Assembly: GCF_029210375.1 (NCBI RefSeq)
Contig: NZ_JARGER010000012.1
Span: 1 to 64,000, forward strand
Source: Nocardioides sp. YIM 152315
GTDB lineage: Bacteria; Actinomycetota; Actinomycetes; Propionibacteriales; Nocardioidaceae
Direction: 5' to 3'
Length of the DNA stretch: 64,000 nucleotides
Shown: positions 28,049 through 36,814 of the stretch, one piece after another
Layout: each line of letters opens with the position of its first letter
How positions within the stretch are numbered: the first letter of the stretch is position 1
Position numbers and translations under genes: made by a program
Notes under the pieces: generated by a model
What the model saw: only the letters and a program-made list of their open reading frames with translations
Told to the model about the DNA's origin: nothing
Database searches by the model: none

Positions 28049-28405
28049 ATGGCCAACATCCATCACGCGATCGACTACCTCGAGCTCGGCGCCCCGCGGC
28101 TGGCGGCGACCCGGGCGTTTTACCAGTCCGCGTTCGGCTGGCGGTTCAACGACTACGGTCCCGACTACGCCGGCATCGTCGCTCCCGACGGCGACGGCGA
28201 GGTGGGCGGCCTCAACCGGGCCGGGCAGGCGGGCCGCGGTGGCGCGCTCGTGCTGCTCTTCTCCGACGACCTCGATGCCACGGTCGACGCCGTCCGAGCC
28301 GCCGGAGGGGAGGTGGTAGAGGGTCCCTACGAGTTCCCGGGCGGGCGGCGCTTCCACTTCACCGACCCGAGCGGCAACGAGCTGGGCGTCTGGGCCCACG
28401 CCTGA
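28049..28405 (+). CDS. VOC family protein (glyoxalase/bleomycin-resistance fold)
   Basis: 118-residue single VOC domain: IDYLELGAPRLAATRAFYQSAFGW at the front and RFHFTDPSGNELGVW at the end, including the metal-type glutamate. These folds serve as glyoxalases, dioxygenases or drug-binding proteins, and the actual activity cannot be told from sequence. It is divergent from serB with a 60-base gap. Confidence 0.8.
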   Translation: MANIHHAIDYLELGAPRLAATRAFYQSAFGWRFNDYGPDYAGIVAPDGDGEVGGLNRAGQAGRGGALVLLFSDDLDATVDAVRAAGGEVVEGPYEFPGGRRFHFTDPSGNELGVWAHA

Positions 28406-28426
28406 CTGCTGAAGAGAGCGGCCGCC

Positions 28427-29161
28427 TCAGGCGGGCGGCCAGACCTCGGGCGAGCACGCGGCGACGAGCGCGTGCCGGCCCGCACGCTGCAGCGGCAGGA
28501 GCGCGTCGCGACGGGCCCGCTCCTCGTGGACCGTGACCGACCCGCCCTCGTCCTCGAGCGCGAGGTCGACGATGCCGGTCGCCTGCAGGCCGCGGGCCGC
28601 GAGCTCGACGCAGCGCCCCGGCACGCCCGGCGGCGCGGTGGGGACGTCGAGGTGCCGCAGGTTCATCAGTCGGTCGGCGACCTCGGGCCGCCACCGGGCG
28701 ACGTCGAGGTCCGCCAACGCCGCGGCGGTCGCGAGCAACGCCGCGCGGAGTCCGCGATCGGCCTCGCCGACGTCGACCAGCTGACGGCGGTCGGCCGGCT
28801 GGGCGACCCATGCGACCGCGGCACCGGTGCGACGCGGCACCAGCCCCAGGTCCGCGTCGACGGCCACGACGGCCTGGCCGACCTCGAGAGCGTCGGCGTT
28901 GAACGCCGTAGGCCCGCCGAGGCCCGCCGGATCTCCCTCCACGGGGAACGCCGCGCCGAGCGCGGTCGCGCCCGTCGACCGCAGGCGGGCGAGCCCGGCG
29001 ACGAGCGTCTCGGTGCCCTCGGCACCGGGCAGGCGCGCGAACGTGTGGGTGGCATCCGTGTCGATGACCGCGTCGACCACCAGGTCGGCGACGGCGTGGC
29101 CGCGCAGCCACGCCGTACCCCACCAGGCGAGCCTGGCCGCGGCCGGAAGCGGTGTCGTCAC
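28427..29161 (-). CDS. Conserved hypothetical protein
   Basis: 244-residue soluble protein, Ala/Arg-rich, without a family I recognise. It has no signal peptide, membrane helix or clear catalytic motif. Segments such as GHAVADLVVDAVIDTDATHTFARLPG and WGTAWLRG suggest a folded alpha/beta protein. GTG 29161 is preferred because TATCGT (complement of 29070-29075 in the next line, at 29170-29175) lies eight bases ahead; an ATG at 29191 is possible but would leave only 24 bases to the divergent ABC gene. Confidence 0.6.
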   Translation of the reverse strand: MTTPLPAAARLAWWGTAWLRGHAVADLVVDAVIDTDATHTFARLPGAEGTETLVAGLARLRSTGATALGAAFPVEGDPAGLGGPTAFNADALEVGQAVVAVDADLGLVPRRTGAAVAWVAQPADRRQLVDVGEADRGLRAALLATAAALADLDVARWRPEVADRLMNLRHLDVPTAPPGVPGRCVELAARGLQATGIVDLALEDEGGSVTVHEERARRDALLPLQRAGRHALVAACSPEVWPPA

Positions 29162-29215
29162 GGCCCGTGACGATACGCTGCGGACGGTCATCGTCCACTG
29201 GATATGGTGTCCGGC

Positions 29216-30010
29216 ATGAGCGCCGTCCTGGACTTCGTCGAGGTCACGATCCGGCGCGGACAGGCAACCCTGCTCGAGCGGGTGAGCTGGCGCGTCGAGG
29301 ACGACGAGCGCTGGGTGGTCCTGGGGCCGAACGGCGCCGGCAAGACCACGCTGCTGCAGGTCGCCAGCGCGCAGATGCACCCGACCTCCGGCGTCGCGGG
29401 CATCCTCGACGAGGTGCTCGGGACGGTCGACGTCTTCGAGCTCCGGCCGCGCATCGGCATCACCAGCGCGGCGCTCGCCGAGCGCATCCCGCGGCCCGAG
29501 CGCGTGCACGACGTGGTCGTGTCGGCGTCGTACGGCGTGATCGGCCGGTGGCGCGAGGCGTACGACGCGCTCGACCACGACCGGGCCACCGACCTGCTCA
29601 CCGAGGTCGGCGCCGTCCACCTGGTCGACCGCTCCTTCGGCACGCTCAGCGAGGGTGAGCGCAAGCGGGTGCAGATCGCCCGTGCGCTGATGGCCGACCC
29701 GGAGCTGCTCCTGCTGGACGAGCCGGCGGCCGGGCTCGACCTGGGCGGGCGCGAGGACCTGGTGTCGACGCTGTCGGTGCTCGCCGCGGATCCGGCGTCG
29801 CCGGCGACCGTCCTGGTCTCGCACCACGTCGAGGAGATCCCGCCCGGCTTCACCCACGCGATGCTGCTGCGTCGTGGTGAGGTCGTGTCGGCAGGTCCCA
29901 TCGAGGAGGTCGTCACCGCCGCGAACCTGTCGTCGACCTTCGGCATGCCGCTGGTCCTCACGCACGAGGACGGGCGGTGGGCCGCGCGCCGGCGGACACG
30001 GCACAGATAG
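29216..30010 (+). CDS. Stand-alone ABC ATP-binding protein
   Basis: 264-residue ABC ATPase with GPNGAGKTT, LSEGERKR (variant signature), LLLLDEPAAGLDL and SHHVEEI. It resembles the iron/siderophore or ModF-like single-domain ATPases. No permease or binding protein lies beside it, so the partner is elsewhere or it has a non-transport role. ATG 29216 is favoured over ATG 29204 because the latter lies inside a TATGGT -10 (29203-29208). Confidence 0.8.
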   Translation: MSAVLDFVEVTIRRGQATLLERVSWRVEDDERWVVLGPNGAGKTTLLQVASAQMHPTSGVAGILDEVLGTVDVFELRPRIGITSAALAERIPRPERVHDVVVSASYGVIGRWREAYDALDHDRATDLLTEVGAVHLVDRSFGTLSEGERKRVQIARALMADPELLLLDEPAAGLDLGGREDLVSTLSVLAADPASPATVLVSHHVEEIPPGFTHAMLLRRGEVVSAGPIEEVVTAANLSSTFGMPLVLTHEDGRWAARRRTRHR

Positions 30011-30019
30011 GGTTCAGGC

Positions 30020-30481
30020 ATGGACTGGCTGGGGGACCATGCGTGGGCCGCGTGGCTCGGGGTGGCGGCGTTCCTCGGGATCGCCGAGCTGCTCAGCCTC
30101 GACCTCGTGCTGGTCATGCTCGCCGTCGGTGCCCTCGGTGGCGCCGTGACGGCGGCGGCGGGTGGTGCGATCGTGCTCCAGCTCGTCGTGGCCGCGGTCG
30201 TCGCGATCGGGATGCTGGCCGTCGTGCGGCCCTCGCTCGTCGCGAGGCTGCACCAGGGTCCTGACCTCGTGCTCGGCACCGGCAAGCTGGTCGGCCAGCG
30301 CGCCACCGTGACCGAGCGCATCACCGGCCTGTCCGTGGGCCGGATCTCGCTGGCCGGCGAGACCTGGAGCGCCGCGCCGTACGACGAGCACGTGACGATC
30401 GAGCCGGGGACCACCGTGGAGGTCTTCGAGATCCGCGGCGCCACGGCGTACGTCCACCCGATCCCCGAGCTCGACAGCTAG
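30020..30481 (+). CDS. NfeD family membrane protein
   Basis: 153 residues: two or three N-terminal hydrophobic helices, then a C-terminal OB-fold (about 85-150, LVGQRATVTERITGLSVGRISLAGETWSA). NfeD proteins pair with SPFH/stomatin proteins and help organise membrane quality control or lipid domains; the SPFH partner is 33 bases downstream. TAGGGT (30008-30013) is six bases before the ATG. Confidence 0.9.
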   Translation: MDWLGDHAWAAWLGVAAFLGIAELLSLDLVLVMLAVGALGGAVTAAAGGAIVLQLVVAAVVAIGMLAVVRPSLVARLHQGPDLVLGTGKLVGQRATVTERITGLSVGRISLAGETWSAAPYDEHVTIEPGTTVEVFEIRGATAYVHPIPELDS

Positions 30482-30514
30482 TCCCGACCGACCGAACCGA
30501 CGAAGGAGTCCGCC

Positions 30515-31636
30515 ATGGAACTCGCCCTGCTGATCCTGCTGGCGCTGCTGTTGCTGTTCGTCGTGGTGCTCCTGGCCAAGACGATCCGGATCGTCCCGCA
30601 GGCGCGGGCCGGGGTCGTCGAGCGGTTCGGGAAGTACCTCAAGACGCTCCCGGCCGGCCTCAACGTCGTCGTGCCGTTCGTCGACCGGGTGCGCTACCTG
30701 ATCGACCTGCGCGAGCAGGTCGTGAGCTTCCCCCCGCAGCCGGTGATCACCGAGGACAACCTGACGGTCTCGATCGACACCGTCATCTACTTCCAGGTGA
30801 CCGACCCGATCGCCGCGACGTACGAGATCTCCAACTACATCCAGGCGGTCGAGCAGCTGACGATGACGACGCTGCGCAACATCGTCGGCGGCATGGACCT
30901 CGAGCAGACCCTGACCAGCCGCGAGGAGATCAACAACGGCCTGCGCGGCGTCCTCGACGAGGCCACCGGCAAGTGGGGCATCCGCGTCAACCGGGTCGAG
31001 ATCAAGGGCATCGACCCGCCGCCGTCGATCAAGGACGCGATGGAGAAGCAGATGCGCGCCGACCGCGACAAGCGGGCGCTCATCCTGACCGCCGAGGGAC
31101 AGCGGCAGTCCGCGATCCTCACCGCGGAGGGCAACAAGCAGTCCTCGATCCTGAACGCCGAGGGCGATCGCGAGTCCCAGATCCTGCGGGCCCAGGCCGA
31201 GCGGGAGTCCGCGATCCTGCGCGCGCAGGGCGAGGGGCAGGCGATCCAGACCGTGTTCCAGGCCATCCACGACGGGCAGCCGGACCAGTCGCTGCTGGCC
31301 TACCAGTACCTCCAGATGATGCCCAAGATCGCCGAGGGCGACGCCAACAAGGTGTGGATCGTGCCGAGCGAGATCGGCAAGGCCCTCGAGGGCCTCGGCT
31401 CGACGATGAACAGCCTGCAGGGGATCCCGCAGCAGGTGGACGGGCCGATCAAGCGGGTCGACATGGGGCCGTCGACCCCGAGGGAGCCCGCGACGGACCC
31501 GCAGCTGCGCGAGACCAGCGCAGCGGTCGAGGCAGCGATCGCCGAGGCCGCCAGCGCGGCGAACCCCGGTCGGAGCGCGACGCCGACCGAGACCGACCCG
31601 GCGGTCGACCCCGGTGAGGTGCCGCCCGACCAGTGA
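30515..31636 (+). CDS. SPFH/Band 7 (stomatin-like) protein
   Basis: 373 residues: an N-terminal membrane helix (about 3-23), a SPFH domain (about 27-185, IRIVPQARAGVVERFGKYL), a coiled coil and an acidic, Thr/Pro-rich tail. Residues 188-242 are five exact 11-residue repeats of the pattern (S/A)xILxAxGxxx, a hendecad coiled coil that should drive ring assembly. It follows NfeD, with a GAAGGAG ahead of the ATG, and is coupled to the TauE gene. These proteins scaffold membrane microdomains. Confidence 0.93.
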   Translation: MELALLILLALLLLFVVVLLAKTIRIVPQARAGVVERFGKYLKTLPAGLNVVVPFVDRVRYLIDLREQVVSFPPQPVITEDNLTVSIDTVIYFQVTDPIAATYEISNYIQAVEQLTMTTLRNIVGGMDLEQTLTSREEINNGLRGVLDEATGKWGIRVNRVEIKGIDPPPSIKDAMEKQMRADRDKRALILTAEGQRQSAILTAEGNKQSSILNAEGDRESQILRAQAERESAILRAQGEGQAIQTVFQAIHDGQPDQSLLAYQYLQMMPKIAEGDANKVWIVPSEIGKALEGLGSTMNSLQGIPQQVDGPIKRVDMGPSTPREPATDPQLRETSAAVEAAIAEAASAANPGRSATPTETDPAVDPGEVPPDQ

Positions 31637-32397
31637 CGTTCTTCGAGGTCGTCGCGATCCTGCTCGCGGGGGTCGCGGCCGGGACCATCAACACGGTCGT
31701 CGGGTCCGGGACGCTCATCACGTTCCCCACGTTGCTGGCCTTCGGCGTGCCGCCGGTGACCGCGAACGTCTCCAACACGATCGGGCTCGTGCCCGGCTCG
31801 ATCTCCGGCGCGATCGCCTACCGCCGCGAGCTCAGGGGCCAACGGTCGCGGGTGCGGCGCCTCGCCGTCGCCTCGCTCGTCGGGGGTACGGCGGGCGCCG
31901 TGCTGCTCCTCGTGCTGCCGGAGGGCGCGTTCGAGGCGATCGTGCCGGCGCTGATCCTGCTCGGCCTGGTGCTCGTGGTCCTCCAGCCGCGCATCTCGGC
32001 GTGGGTCGCCCGCCGCCACGAAGCCGCCGGCGGGACGCCCCACCACGGCACGTGGTGGGTCTGGCCCGGGGTCATGGCCACGGGCGTCTACGGCGGCTAC
32101 TTCGGCGCCGCGCAGGGCGTGCTCCTCATGGCCGTGCTCGGCACGGGCATCGACGAGGCGCTGCAGCGGCTGAACGCGGTCAAGAACGTCCTCGCGGCGA
32201 TCGTGAACGCCGTGGCCGGCCTGATCTTCGTGGTGGTCGCCGAGGTCGACTGGTGGGTGGTGCTCCTGATCGGCGTCGGCTCGGTCCTCGGTGGCCAGCT
32301 CGGCGGCCTCGTCGGCCGACGCCTGCCGCCGCTGGGCCTGCGGATCGCCATCGTGCTCGTCGGCACCGTCGCGCTGGCGGCGTTCCTGCTCGGGTGA
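31633..32397 (+). CDS. TauE/SafE family permease
   Basis: 254-residue membrane protein with about eight hydrophobic helices and two similar halves (VGSGTLITFPTLLAFGVPPVTANVSNT and the later LNAVKNVLAAIVNAV). The family exports sulfite or organosulfonates. GTG 31633 overlaps the SPFH stop by four bases, so it belongs to the NfeD-SPFH operon. The substrate is uncertain. Confidence 0.88.
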   Translation: MTFFEVVAILLAGVAAGTINTVVGSGTLITFPTLLAFGVPPVTANVSNTIGLVPGSISGAIAYRRELRGQRSRVRRLAVASLVGGTAGAVLLLVLPEGAFEAIVPALILLGLVLVVLQPRISAWVARRHEAAGGTPHHGTWWVWPGVMATGVYGGYFGAAQGVLLMAVLGTGIDEALQRLNAVKNVLAAIVNAVAGLIFVVVAEVDWWVVLLIGVGSVLGGQLGGLVGRRLPPLGLRIAIVLVGTVALAAFLLG

Positions 32398-32410
32398 TCC
32401 CGGCGGCGAC

Positions 32411-32770
32411 TCAGCTCTTGACGAGGCCCACGATCCCGGACCCGACGGCACCGAGGGCGGGCCCGATCATGGCCATCGCCGACTTCCGGGTGAGCGAGCC
32501 GTCCTGCAGGGCGAGGTACCCGGCGGCGGCATCGCCGGCGTCGACCAGGACGCCGAGGCCGATCAGGCCACGCTGGGCCCGCCGGCCGCGGGCCAGCAGC
32601 GTCACCACTCCGAGGGCGATCTCGCGAGAGCCGAAGAGGCGGGTGACGTAGGGGAGCTGCGGGTTGCTCGCCGGGTCGAGCTGGAACATCCGCGCTCCGA
32701 GCTCCGGGTTCACGAACGCCGCGGTGCCGACGGCGATGCGCCCGATGGACAGGCCGGTCACAGGGTTCAT
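32411..32770 (-). CDS. Small membrane protein, unknown function
   Basis: 119 residues with three or four weak hydrophobic stretches and a conserved-looking RLFGSREIALG segment, resembling DUF4267-type membrane proteins; the assignment is tentative. It converges on the TauE gene. TACGGT (complement of 32778-32783) lies seven bases before ATG 32770, divergent from the nitroreductase gene. Confidence 0.6.
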   Translation of the reverse strand: MNPVTGLSIGRIAVGTAAFVNPELGARMFQLDPASNPQLPYVTRLFGSREIALGVVTLLARGRRAQRGLIGLGVLVDAGDAAAGYLALQDGSLTRKSAMAMIGPALGAVGSGIVGLVKS

Positions 32771-32822
32771 GTCGTGCACCGTAGCGGTCGCCCGCCGACG
32801 CCGGCCGTGACAGGCTCGCTCC

Positions 32823-33482
32823 ATGGACCTGTACGACGTGATGCGCTCGACGGCGGCCGTGCGGGAGTTCACCGGCGACCCGCTGCCCGACGAGATCCTG
32901 CACCGGATCCTCGACCACGCGCGCTTCGCCCCGAGCGGCGGCAACCGGCAGGGCACGCACGTCATCGTCGTCCGCGACCGGGGGACCCGCGAGCGCCTGG
33001 CCGAGCTCAACGCGCCGGCGGTCCGCCGCTACGTCGCCCAGATCAAGGCCGGGCAGAGCCCGTGGAACCCCTTGGAGCCACCCCGTCCGGGACCTGACGA
33101 GATCGCCGCCACCGAGGTGCCGGAGCACTTCACCGGGCCGGTGCTCACCGCGGCCGCCGTCCTCGTCGTCTGCGTCGACCTCGGCGTCGTGGCGGCTCTC
33201 GACCAGCATCTCGACCGGGTCGGCGTGGTCAGCGGCGCCTCGGTCTACCCCCTCGTGTGGAACGTGTTGCTCGCCGCCCGCAACGAGGGCTTCGGCGGCA
33301 CGATCACCACGATGGCGGTCGCGGAGGAGCCGGCCGTGCGCGAGCTCCTCGGCATCCCGGAGCAGTACGCCGTCGCCGCCGTCCTCCCGCTCGGCAGGCC
33401 CGTCAAGCAGCTGACGAAGCTCAGGCGCCGCCCGGTCGAGGAGTTCGTCACGCGAGAGCGTTTCGACGGCGCGGCCTTCTGA
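32823..33482 (+). CDS. Nitroreductase family protein
   Basis: 219-residue FMN-dependent oxidoreductase fold. Visible FMN-contact segments are RSTAAVREFTGDPL, ARFAPSGGNRQGTHV and AEEPAVRELLGIPEQYAVAAVLPLG. Family members reduce nitroaromatics, quinones or enones using NAD(P)H. The natural substrate cannot be told. It converges on the hydrolase gene. Confidence 0.85.
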   Translation: MDLYDVMRSTAAVREFTGDPLPDEILHRILDHARFAPSGGNRQGTHVIVVRDRGTRERLAELNAPAVRRYVAQIKAGQSPWNPLEPPRPGPDEIAATEVPEHFTGPVLTAAAVLVVCVDLGVVAALDQHLDRVGVVSGASVYPLVWNVLLAARNEGFGGTITTMAVAEEPAVRELLGIPEQYAVAAVLPLGRPVKQLTKLRRRPVEEFVTRERFDGAAF

Positions 33483-33495
33483 GCGGCGCCAGTGC

Positions 33496-34485
33496 TCAGT
33501 CGACGTAGGTCGACATCCACCGGTGGAGCTCGGCGTACGCCTTCTCCCGGGGCTCCGGGAGCGAGAGGATGACGTCGTGCCGGGCGCCCTCGATGGCGGC
33601 GTACGTGACGTGGCTGCCGAGCGCGGTGGCCCACTGCCGGATCTGCGGCACCTCGAGCACGATGTCGTAGCTGTGCGCGTCGGGCCCCATCTCCTTGGGC
33701 CAGCGCGTGCCCGACGACGACAGCACGAGCACCGGGCACCCGACGTCGAGGCCACGGTGCAGCTCGTCGTGCCCGAGCCTGATCGCGCGCAGCCACCCGA
33801 AGGTGACCGGGAAGGAGTCGAGCGGCTTCCAGTCGGTGTTGAACGTCCACTCTCCGGCGTGGTCGGCGTGCAGGCTGCGGCCGTAGTGACCCTCGATCGT
33901 GCGCGGGATCAGCCGCTTCGGGCGCCGCGCCCCGACCTGCTTGACGACCGACGTGCCGAGTCCGCGGACGAACGCGCCGCCCTGCATGTCGAGCCAGGGC
34001 GAGTTGAGCACCATGCCCGCGAGGTCGAGCGGGCGGTCCTGGCTGCGGCGCTCGTTGGCCCACAGCGACACGATGAGGCCGCCGGTGGAGTGGGCGCTGA
34101 TGACGACGTGGTCGTGCCCGTCCCGGCCGGTGACGCGCAGGTACGCCGAGTCGAGCTCCGGGAAGTGCTCGCGCAGGTCCGTGACGTAGTTGGGCGTCTG
34201 GTGCGGCCGCAGCGACCGGCCGTACTTGCGCAGGTCGAGCGCGTAGAAGTCGTAGCCGCGCTCGTTCCACCACTCGGCGTACGCCGTCTGGAAGAAGTAG
34301 TCGCAGAAGCCGTGGACGTGCAGCACCGCGCGTCCGGTCGGCTCGGTCGCACGTCGTACGACGAGGGTCGCGACGACCGCGCCCTCGTCGTCGGGCGGCA
34401 GCGTGATCGTCTCGGCGAGGTAGGGCTCGCCCAGCACGTCGGGGACCAGCTCGTCGAACACGCTGCGACTCAACCGGGTGGTCAT
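33496..34485 (-). CDS. Alpha/beta hydrolase (serine aminopeptidase S33 type)
   Basis: 329-residue hydrolase. The oxyanion region is HVHGFCDY (H58), the nucleophile S133 is in SAHSTGG, and the late histidine is in EGARHDVIL. The lysophospholipase/monoglyceride lipase group is the best match. Start ATG 34485 overlaps the phosphodiesterase stop by four bases, making a three-gene coupled run with the glutamine amidotransferase upstream. Confidence 0.82.
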   Translation of the reverse strand: MTTRLSRSVFDELVPDVLGEPYLAETITLPPDDEGAVVATLVVRRATEPTGRAVLHVHGFCDYFFQTAYAEWWNERGYDFYALDLRKYGRSLRPHQTPNYVTDLREHFPELDSAYLRVTGRDGHDHVVISAHSTGGLIVSLWANERRSQDRPLDLAGMVLNSPWLDMQGGAFVRGLGTSVVKQVGARRPKRLIPRTIEGHYGRSLHADHAGEWTFNTDWKPLDSFPVTFGWLRAIRLGHDELHRGLDVGCPVLVLSSSGTRWPKEMGPDAHSYDIVLEVPQIRQWATALGSHVTYAAIEGARHDVILSLPEPREKAYAELHRWMSTYVD

Positions 34486-35177
34486 GGCGCAAGTCTCTCA
34501 GGACGACGCAGGCGCAGGGCGAGGTCGGGGTGGTTCGTGGTGACCAGCCACGCGCGGCCGGTGCGGGTCCAGTGGCGCAGCGACGGCGCGGTGTCGACGG
34601 TCCACACCAGCAGCGGAAGGCGGTGGCGGCGGGCGAACCGGGCGACGGTGAGTCGGGCGAGCCAGTGGTGGGCGACCACCAGGTTGGCCCGCGACCGCCC
34701 GTAGCGCCGTCCGGGCCAGAGCTCGGAGACCCGGATGCCGATCTGGCGCAGCACCGGCGACCCGGTGACACCGCGGCCGAGGGACAGCCCGACCAGCAGC
34801 GCCGGGGCGTGCCGGTCCGACCAGTCACGGACCGCGGCGACCGACCGGTCGTCGAGCGTGGTGACGATGAGGCGGTCGGTGCCGAGGCGCGCCACCGCGT
34901 GGGCCACCGCGTCGACCACGCCGTCACCGACGAATTTCACGTCGAGGTGGGCGCGGCTGCGACCGGTCAGCAGGTCGAGCGCGTCGTCGAAGGTCAGCGC
35001 ACCGCGTGGAGGTGCATCGACGGGGTCGTGGTGCACCACGAGCGTGCCGTCGGCGCACCGCTGGAGGTCGAACTCCACGTAGTCGACGCCGAGCCGCAGG
35101 GCCGCCTCGATGGCGTCGCGGGTCAGGCACCGGTGGGCGCTGACCAGGATCGGGTCGTGACGGCGGGAGAGCCTCAT
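34482..35177 (-). CDS. Glycerophosphodiester phosphodiesterase family protein
   Basis: 231-residue TIM-barrel enzyme. The catalytic HR (SAHR), EFD metal site and VVHHDP motif are present, but the usual GxxPENT loop after HR is missing and replaced by CLTRDAIEAAL. It should cleave glycerophosphodiesters (for example glycerophosphocholine or -ethanolamine) to glycerol 3-phosphate and an alcohol. This fits the adjacent choline-kinase-like and amine genes. It overlaps its neighbours by four bases on each side. Confidence 0.8.
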   Translation of the reverse strand: MRLSRRHDPILVSAHRCLTRDAIEAALRLGVDYVEFDLQRCADGTLVVHHDPVDAPPRGALTFDDALDLLTGRSRAHLDVKFVGDGVVDAVAHAVARLGTDRLIVTTLDDRSVAAVRDWSDRHAPALLVGLSLGRGVTGSPVLRQIGIRVSELWPGRRYGRSRANLVVAHHWLARLTVARFARRHRLPLLVWTVDTAPSLRHWTRTGRAWLVTTNHPDLALRLRRPERLAP

Positions 35178-35911
35178 CGGCTCCCAGCGTAGGTGGCGGC
35201 ATAGGCGGCGGCGGCGCGGACGAGGCCGGCGAGCAGGCCGACGTCGGCGGCCGTCTCGGGGTGCCACTGCACGCCGATGCAGAACCGGTCGCCCTGGCCC
35301 TGGTGACTGAGCTCGATCGCCTCGACGGTCCCGTCCGACGCGTGCGCCGTCGCCTCGAATCCCGGGTGCGTGCGCACCGACTGGTGGTGGTGGCAGTTGA
35401 CCGAGAGGCGGTCGCCGAGCAGCGCGGCGACCCGGGTGCCGGGCGTCGTGGTCACCTCGATCGCCCCGAACTCGTCGCCGCCGGGGGAGTGCCGCTCGTG
35501 GTCGACCAGGTCGGGGAGGTGCTGGTCGAGCGCGCCACCGGAGCGCACCGCCATCACCTGCATGCCGCGGCAGACGCCGAGCACGGGCAGCCCGGCCGCC
35601 TCGGCGGCGTCCAGGAGCGCGACCTCCCACGCGTCCCGGTCGGGGCGCCAGCCCGTCGTGCGGGGGTGCGGCGCCTCGGCGTACCGCTCCGGGTCGACGT
35701 CGGCGCCGCCGCTGACGACCAGGCCGTCGAGCCGGGCGACGACGGCCTCCGCCGCCGCGGCCGGGGTCACGGGTGGCAGCAGGACGGGTACGCCGCCGGT
35801 CTCCTCGACCGCGGCGGCGTACTGGGTCGGCAGCAGGTCGGCGCGCTGCTGCCAGACGCCCCAGGCGGCGACCTCGCGGTAGGTGGTGAGGCCGATCAGC
35901 GGCGCGGTCAT
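35174..35911 (-). CDS. PuuD-like gamma-glutamyl hydrolase (class I glutamine amidotransferase)
   Basis: 245-residue peptidase C26 family enzyme with catalytic C114 (GVCRGMQ) and the His-Glu pair H217/E219 (VQWHPE). PuuD hydrolyses gamma-glutamyl-GABA to glutamate and GABA; here it would remove the glutamyl tag made by the upstream glutamine-synthetase-like enzyme. It starts ten bases after the SDR stop and overlaps the phosphodiesterase gene by four bases. Confidence 0.87.
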   Translation of the reverse strand: MTAPLIGLTTYREVAAWGVWQQRADLLPTQYAAAVEETGGVPVLLPPVTPAAAAEAVVARLDGLVVSGGADVDPERYAEAPHPRTTGWRPDRDAWEVALLDAAEAAGLPVLGVCRGMQVMAVRSGGALDQHLPDLVDHERHSPGGDEFGAIEVTTTPGTRVAALLGDRLSVNCHHHQSVRTHPGFEATAHASDGTVEAIELSHQGQGDRFCIGVQWHPETAADVGLLAGLVRAAAAYAATYAGSR

Positions 35912-35921
35912 CGTGCGGCGC

Positions 35922-36701
35922 TCACAGCGGCGTGACGTAGGCCCCGGAGATGCCTCCGTCGACGAGGAACGTGCTGGCCGTCATGAACGACGAGTCGTCG
36001 GAGGCCAGGAAGAGCACCGCGGCGGCCATCTCCTCGGGTTCGCCGAAGCGCCCCATCGGCACGTGCACGAGCCGGCGCGCGGCGCGTTCGGCGTCCTTGG
36101 CGAAGAGCTCCTGCAGCAGCGGTGTGTTGACCGGGCCGGGGCACAGCGCGTTGACCCGCACGCCCTGCCGCGCGAACTGCACGCCGAGCTCCCGGGTCAT
36201 CGACAGCACGCCGCCCTTGGACGCCGAGTAGGAGATCTGCGAGGTGGCCGCGCCCATGACCGCGACGAACGACGCGGTGTTGATGATCGAGCCCCTGCCC
36301 TGCTCGAGCATGTGGGGGAGCGCGGCCTTGCAGCACAGGTAGACCGAGGTCAGGTTGACCTCCTGCACCCGGCGCCACGCGTCGAGGTCGGTGTCGAGGA
36401 TCGAGTCGTCCTCGGGCGGGCTGATGCCGGCGTTGTTGAACGCGATGTCGACCGACCCGTAGGTGTCCTTCGCGGTGCTGAAGAGCGCGTCGACCTCCTC
36501 CTTGGAGGTCACGTCGACGTGCACGTACGTCGCGACGCCCTCGCCCCCCAGCTGGCCCACTAGCTGGTGCCCTCGCTCGTCGTCGATGTCGCCGATGACG
36601 ACCTTCGCGCCCTCCTCGACGAAGCGCTGGACCGTCGCGAGCCCGATGCCCGAGCAGCCGCCGGTGACGACCGCCACCCGGTCCTGGATGCGTCCTGCCA
36701 C
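35922..36701 (-). CDS. Short-chain dehydrogenase/reductase
   Basis: 259-residue classical SDR. The cofactor motif is TGGCSGIG (about residues 14-21), NNAG follows, the triad is in TASFVAVMGAATSQISYSASK, and the end is FLVDGGISGAYVTPL. In this locus it probably oxidises an alcohol intermediate or reduces an aldehyde. GTG 36701 has GAGAGAGG ahead. It lies beyond the 36777 palindrome from the aldehyde dehydrogenase, so it may be a separate unit. Confidence 0.85.
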   Translation of the reverse strand: MAGRIQDRVAVVTGGCSGIGLATVQRFVEEGAKVVIGDIDDERGHQLVGQLGGEGVATYVHVDVTSKEEVDALFSTAKDTYGSVDIAFNNAGISPPEDDSILDTDLDAWRRVQEVNLTSVYLCCKAALPHMLEQGRGSIINTASFVAVMGAATSQISYSASKGGVLSMTRELGVQFARQGVRVNALCPGPVNTPLLQELFAKDAERAARRLVHVPMGRFGEPEEMAAAVLFLASDDSSFMTASTFLVDGGISGAYVTPL

Positions 36702-36776
36702 GTTCGTGCCTCTCTCGTTCGCTACTTCTCAGGCTCTTCTGTCACTTCTGGGCCGTTGCAACCCCCGAGAAGTGTG

Positions 36777-36802
36777 GGAATACCCGGTGCACCGGGTATT
36801 CC
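36777..36802. terminator. 26-base perfect palindrome after the aldehyde dehydrogenase gene
   Basis: Arms GGAATACCCGGT and ACCGGGTATTCC flank a central GC and are perfectly symmetric. It lies 12 bases past the aldehyde dehydrogenase stop and 75 bases before the SDR start on the same strand. It would form a strong mRNA hairpin (terminator or 3' stabiliser), although the following sequence is not T-rich. Its perfect symmetry also suits a protein operator for the downstream SDR gene. Confidence 0.6.
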
Positions 36803-36814
36803 GCGTGGGTCCTC

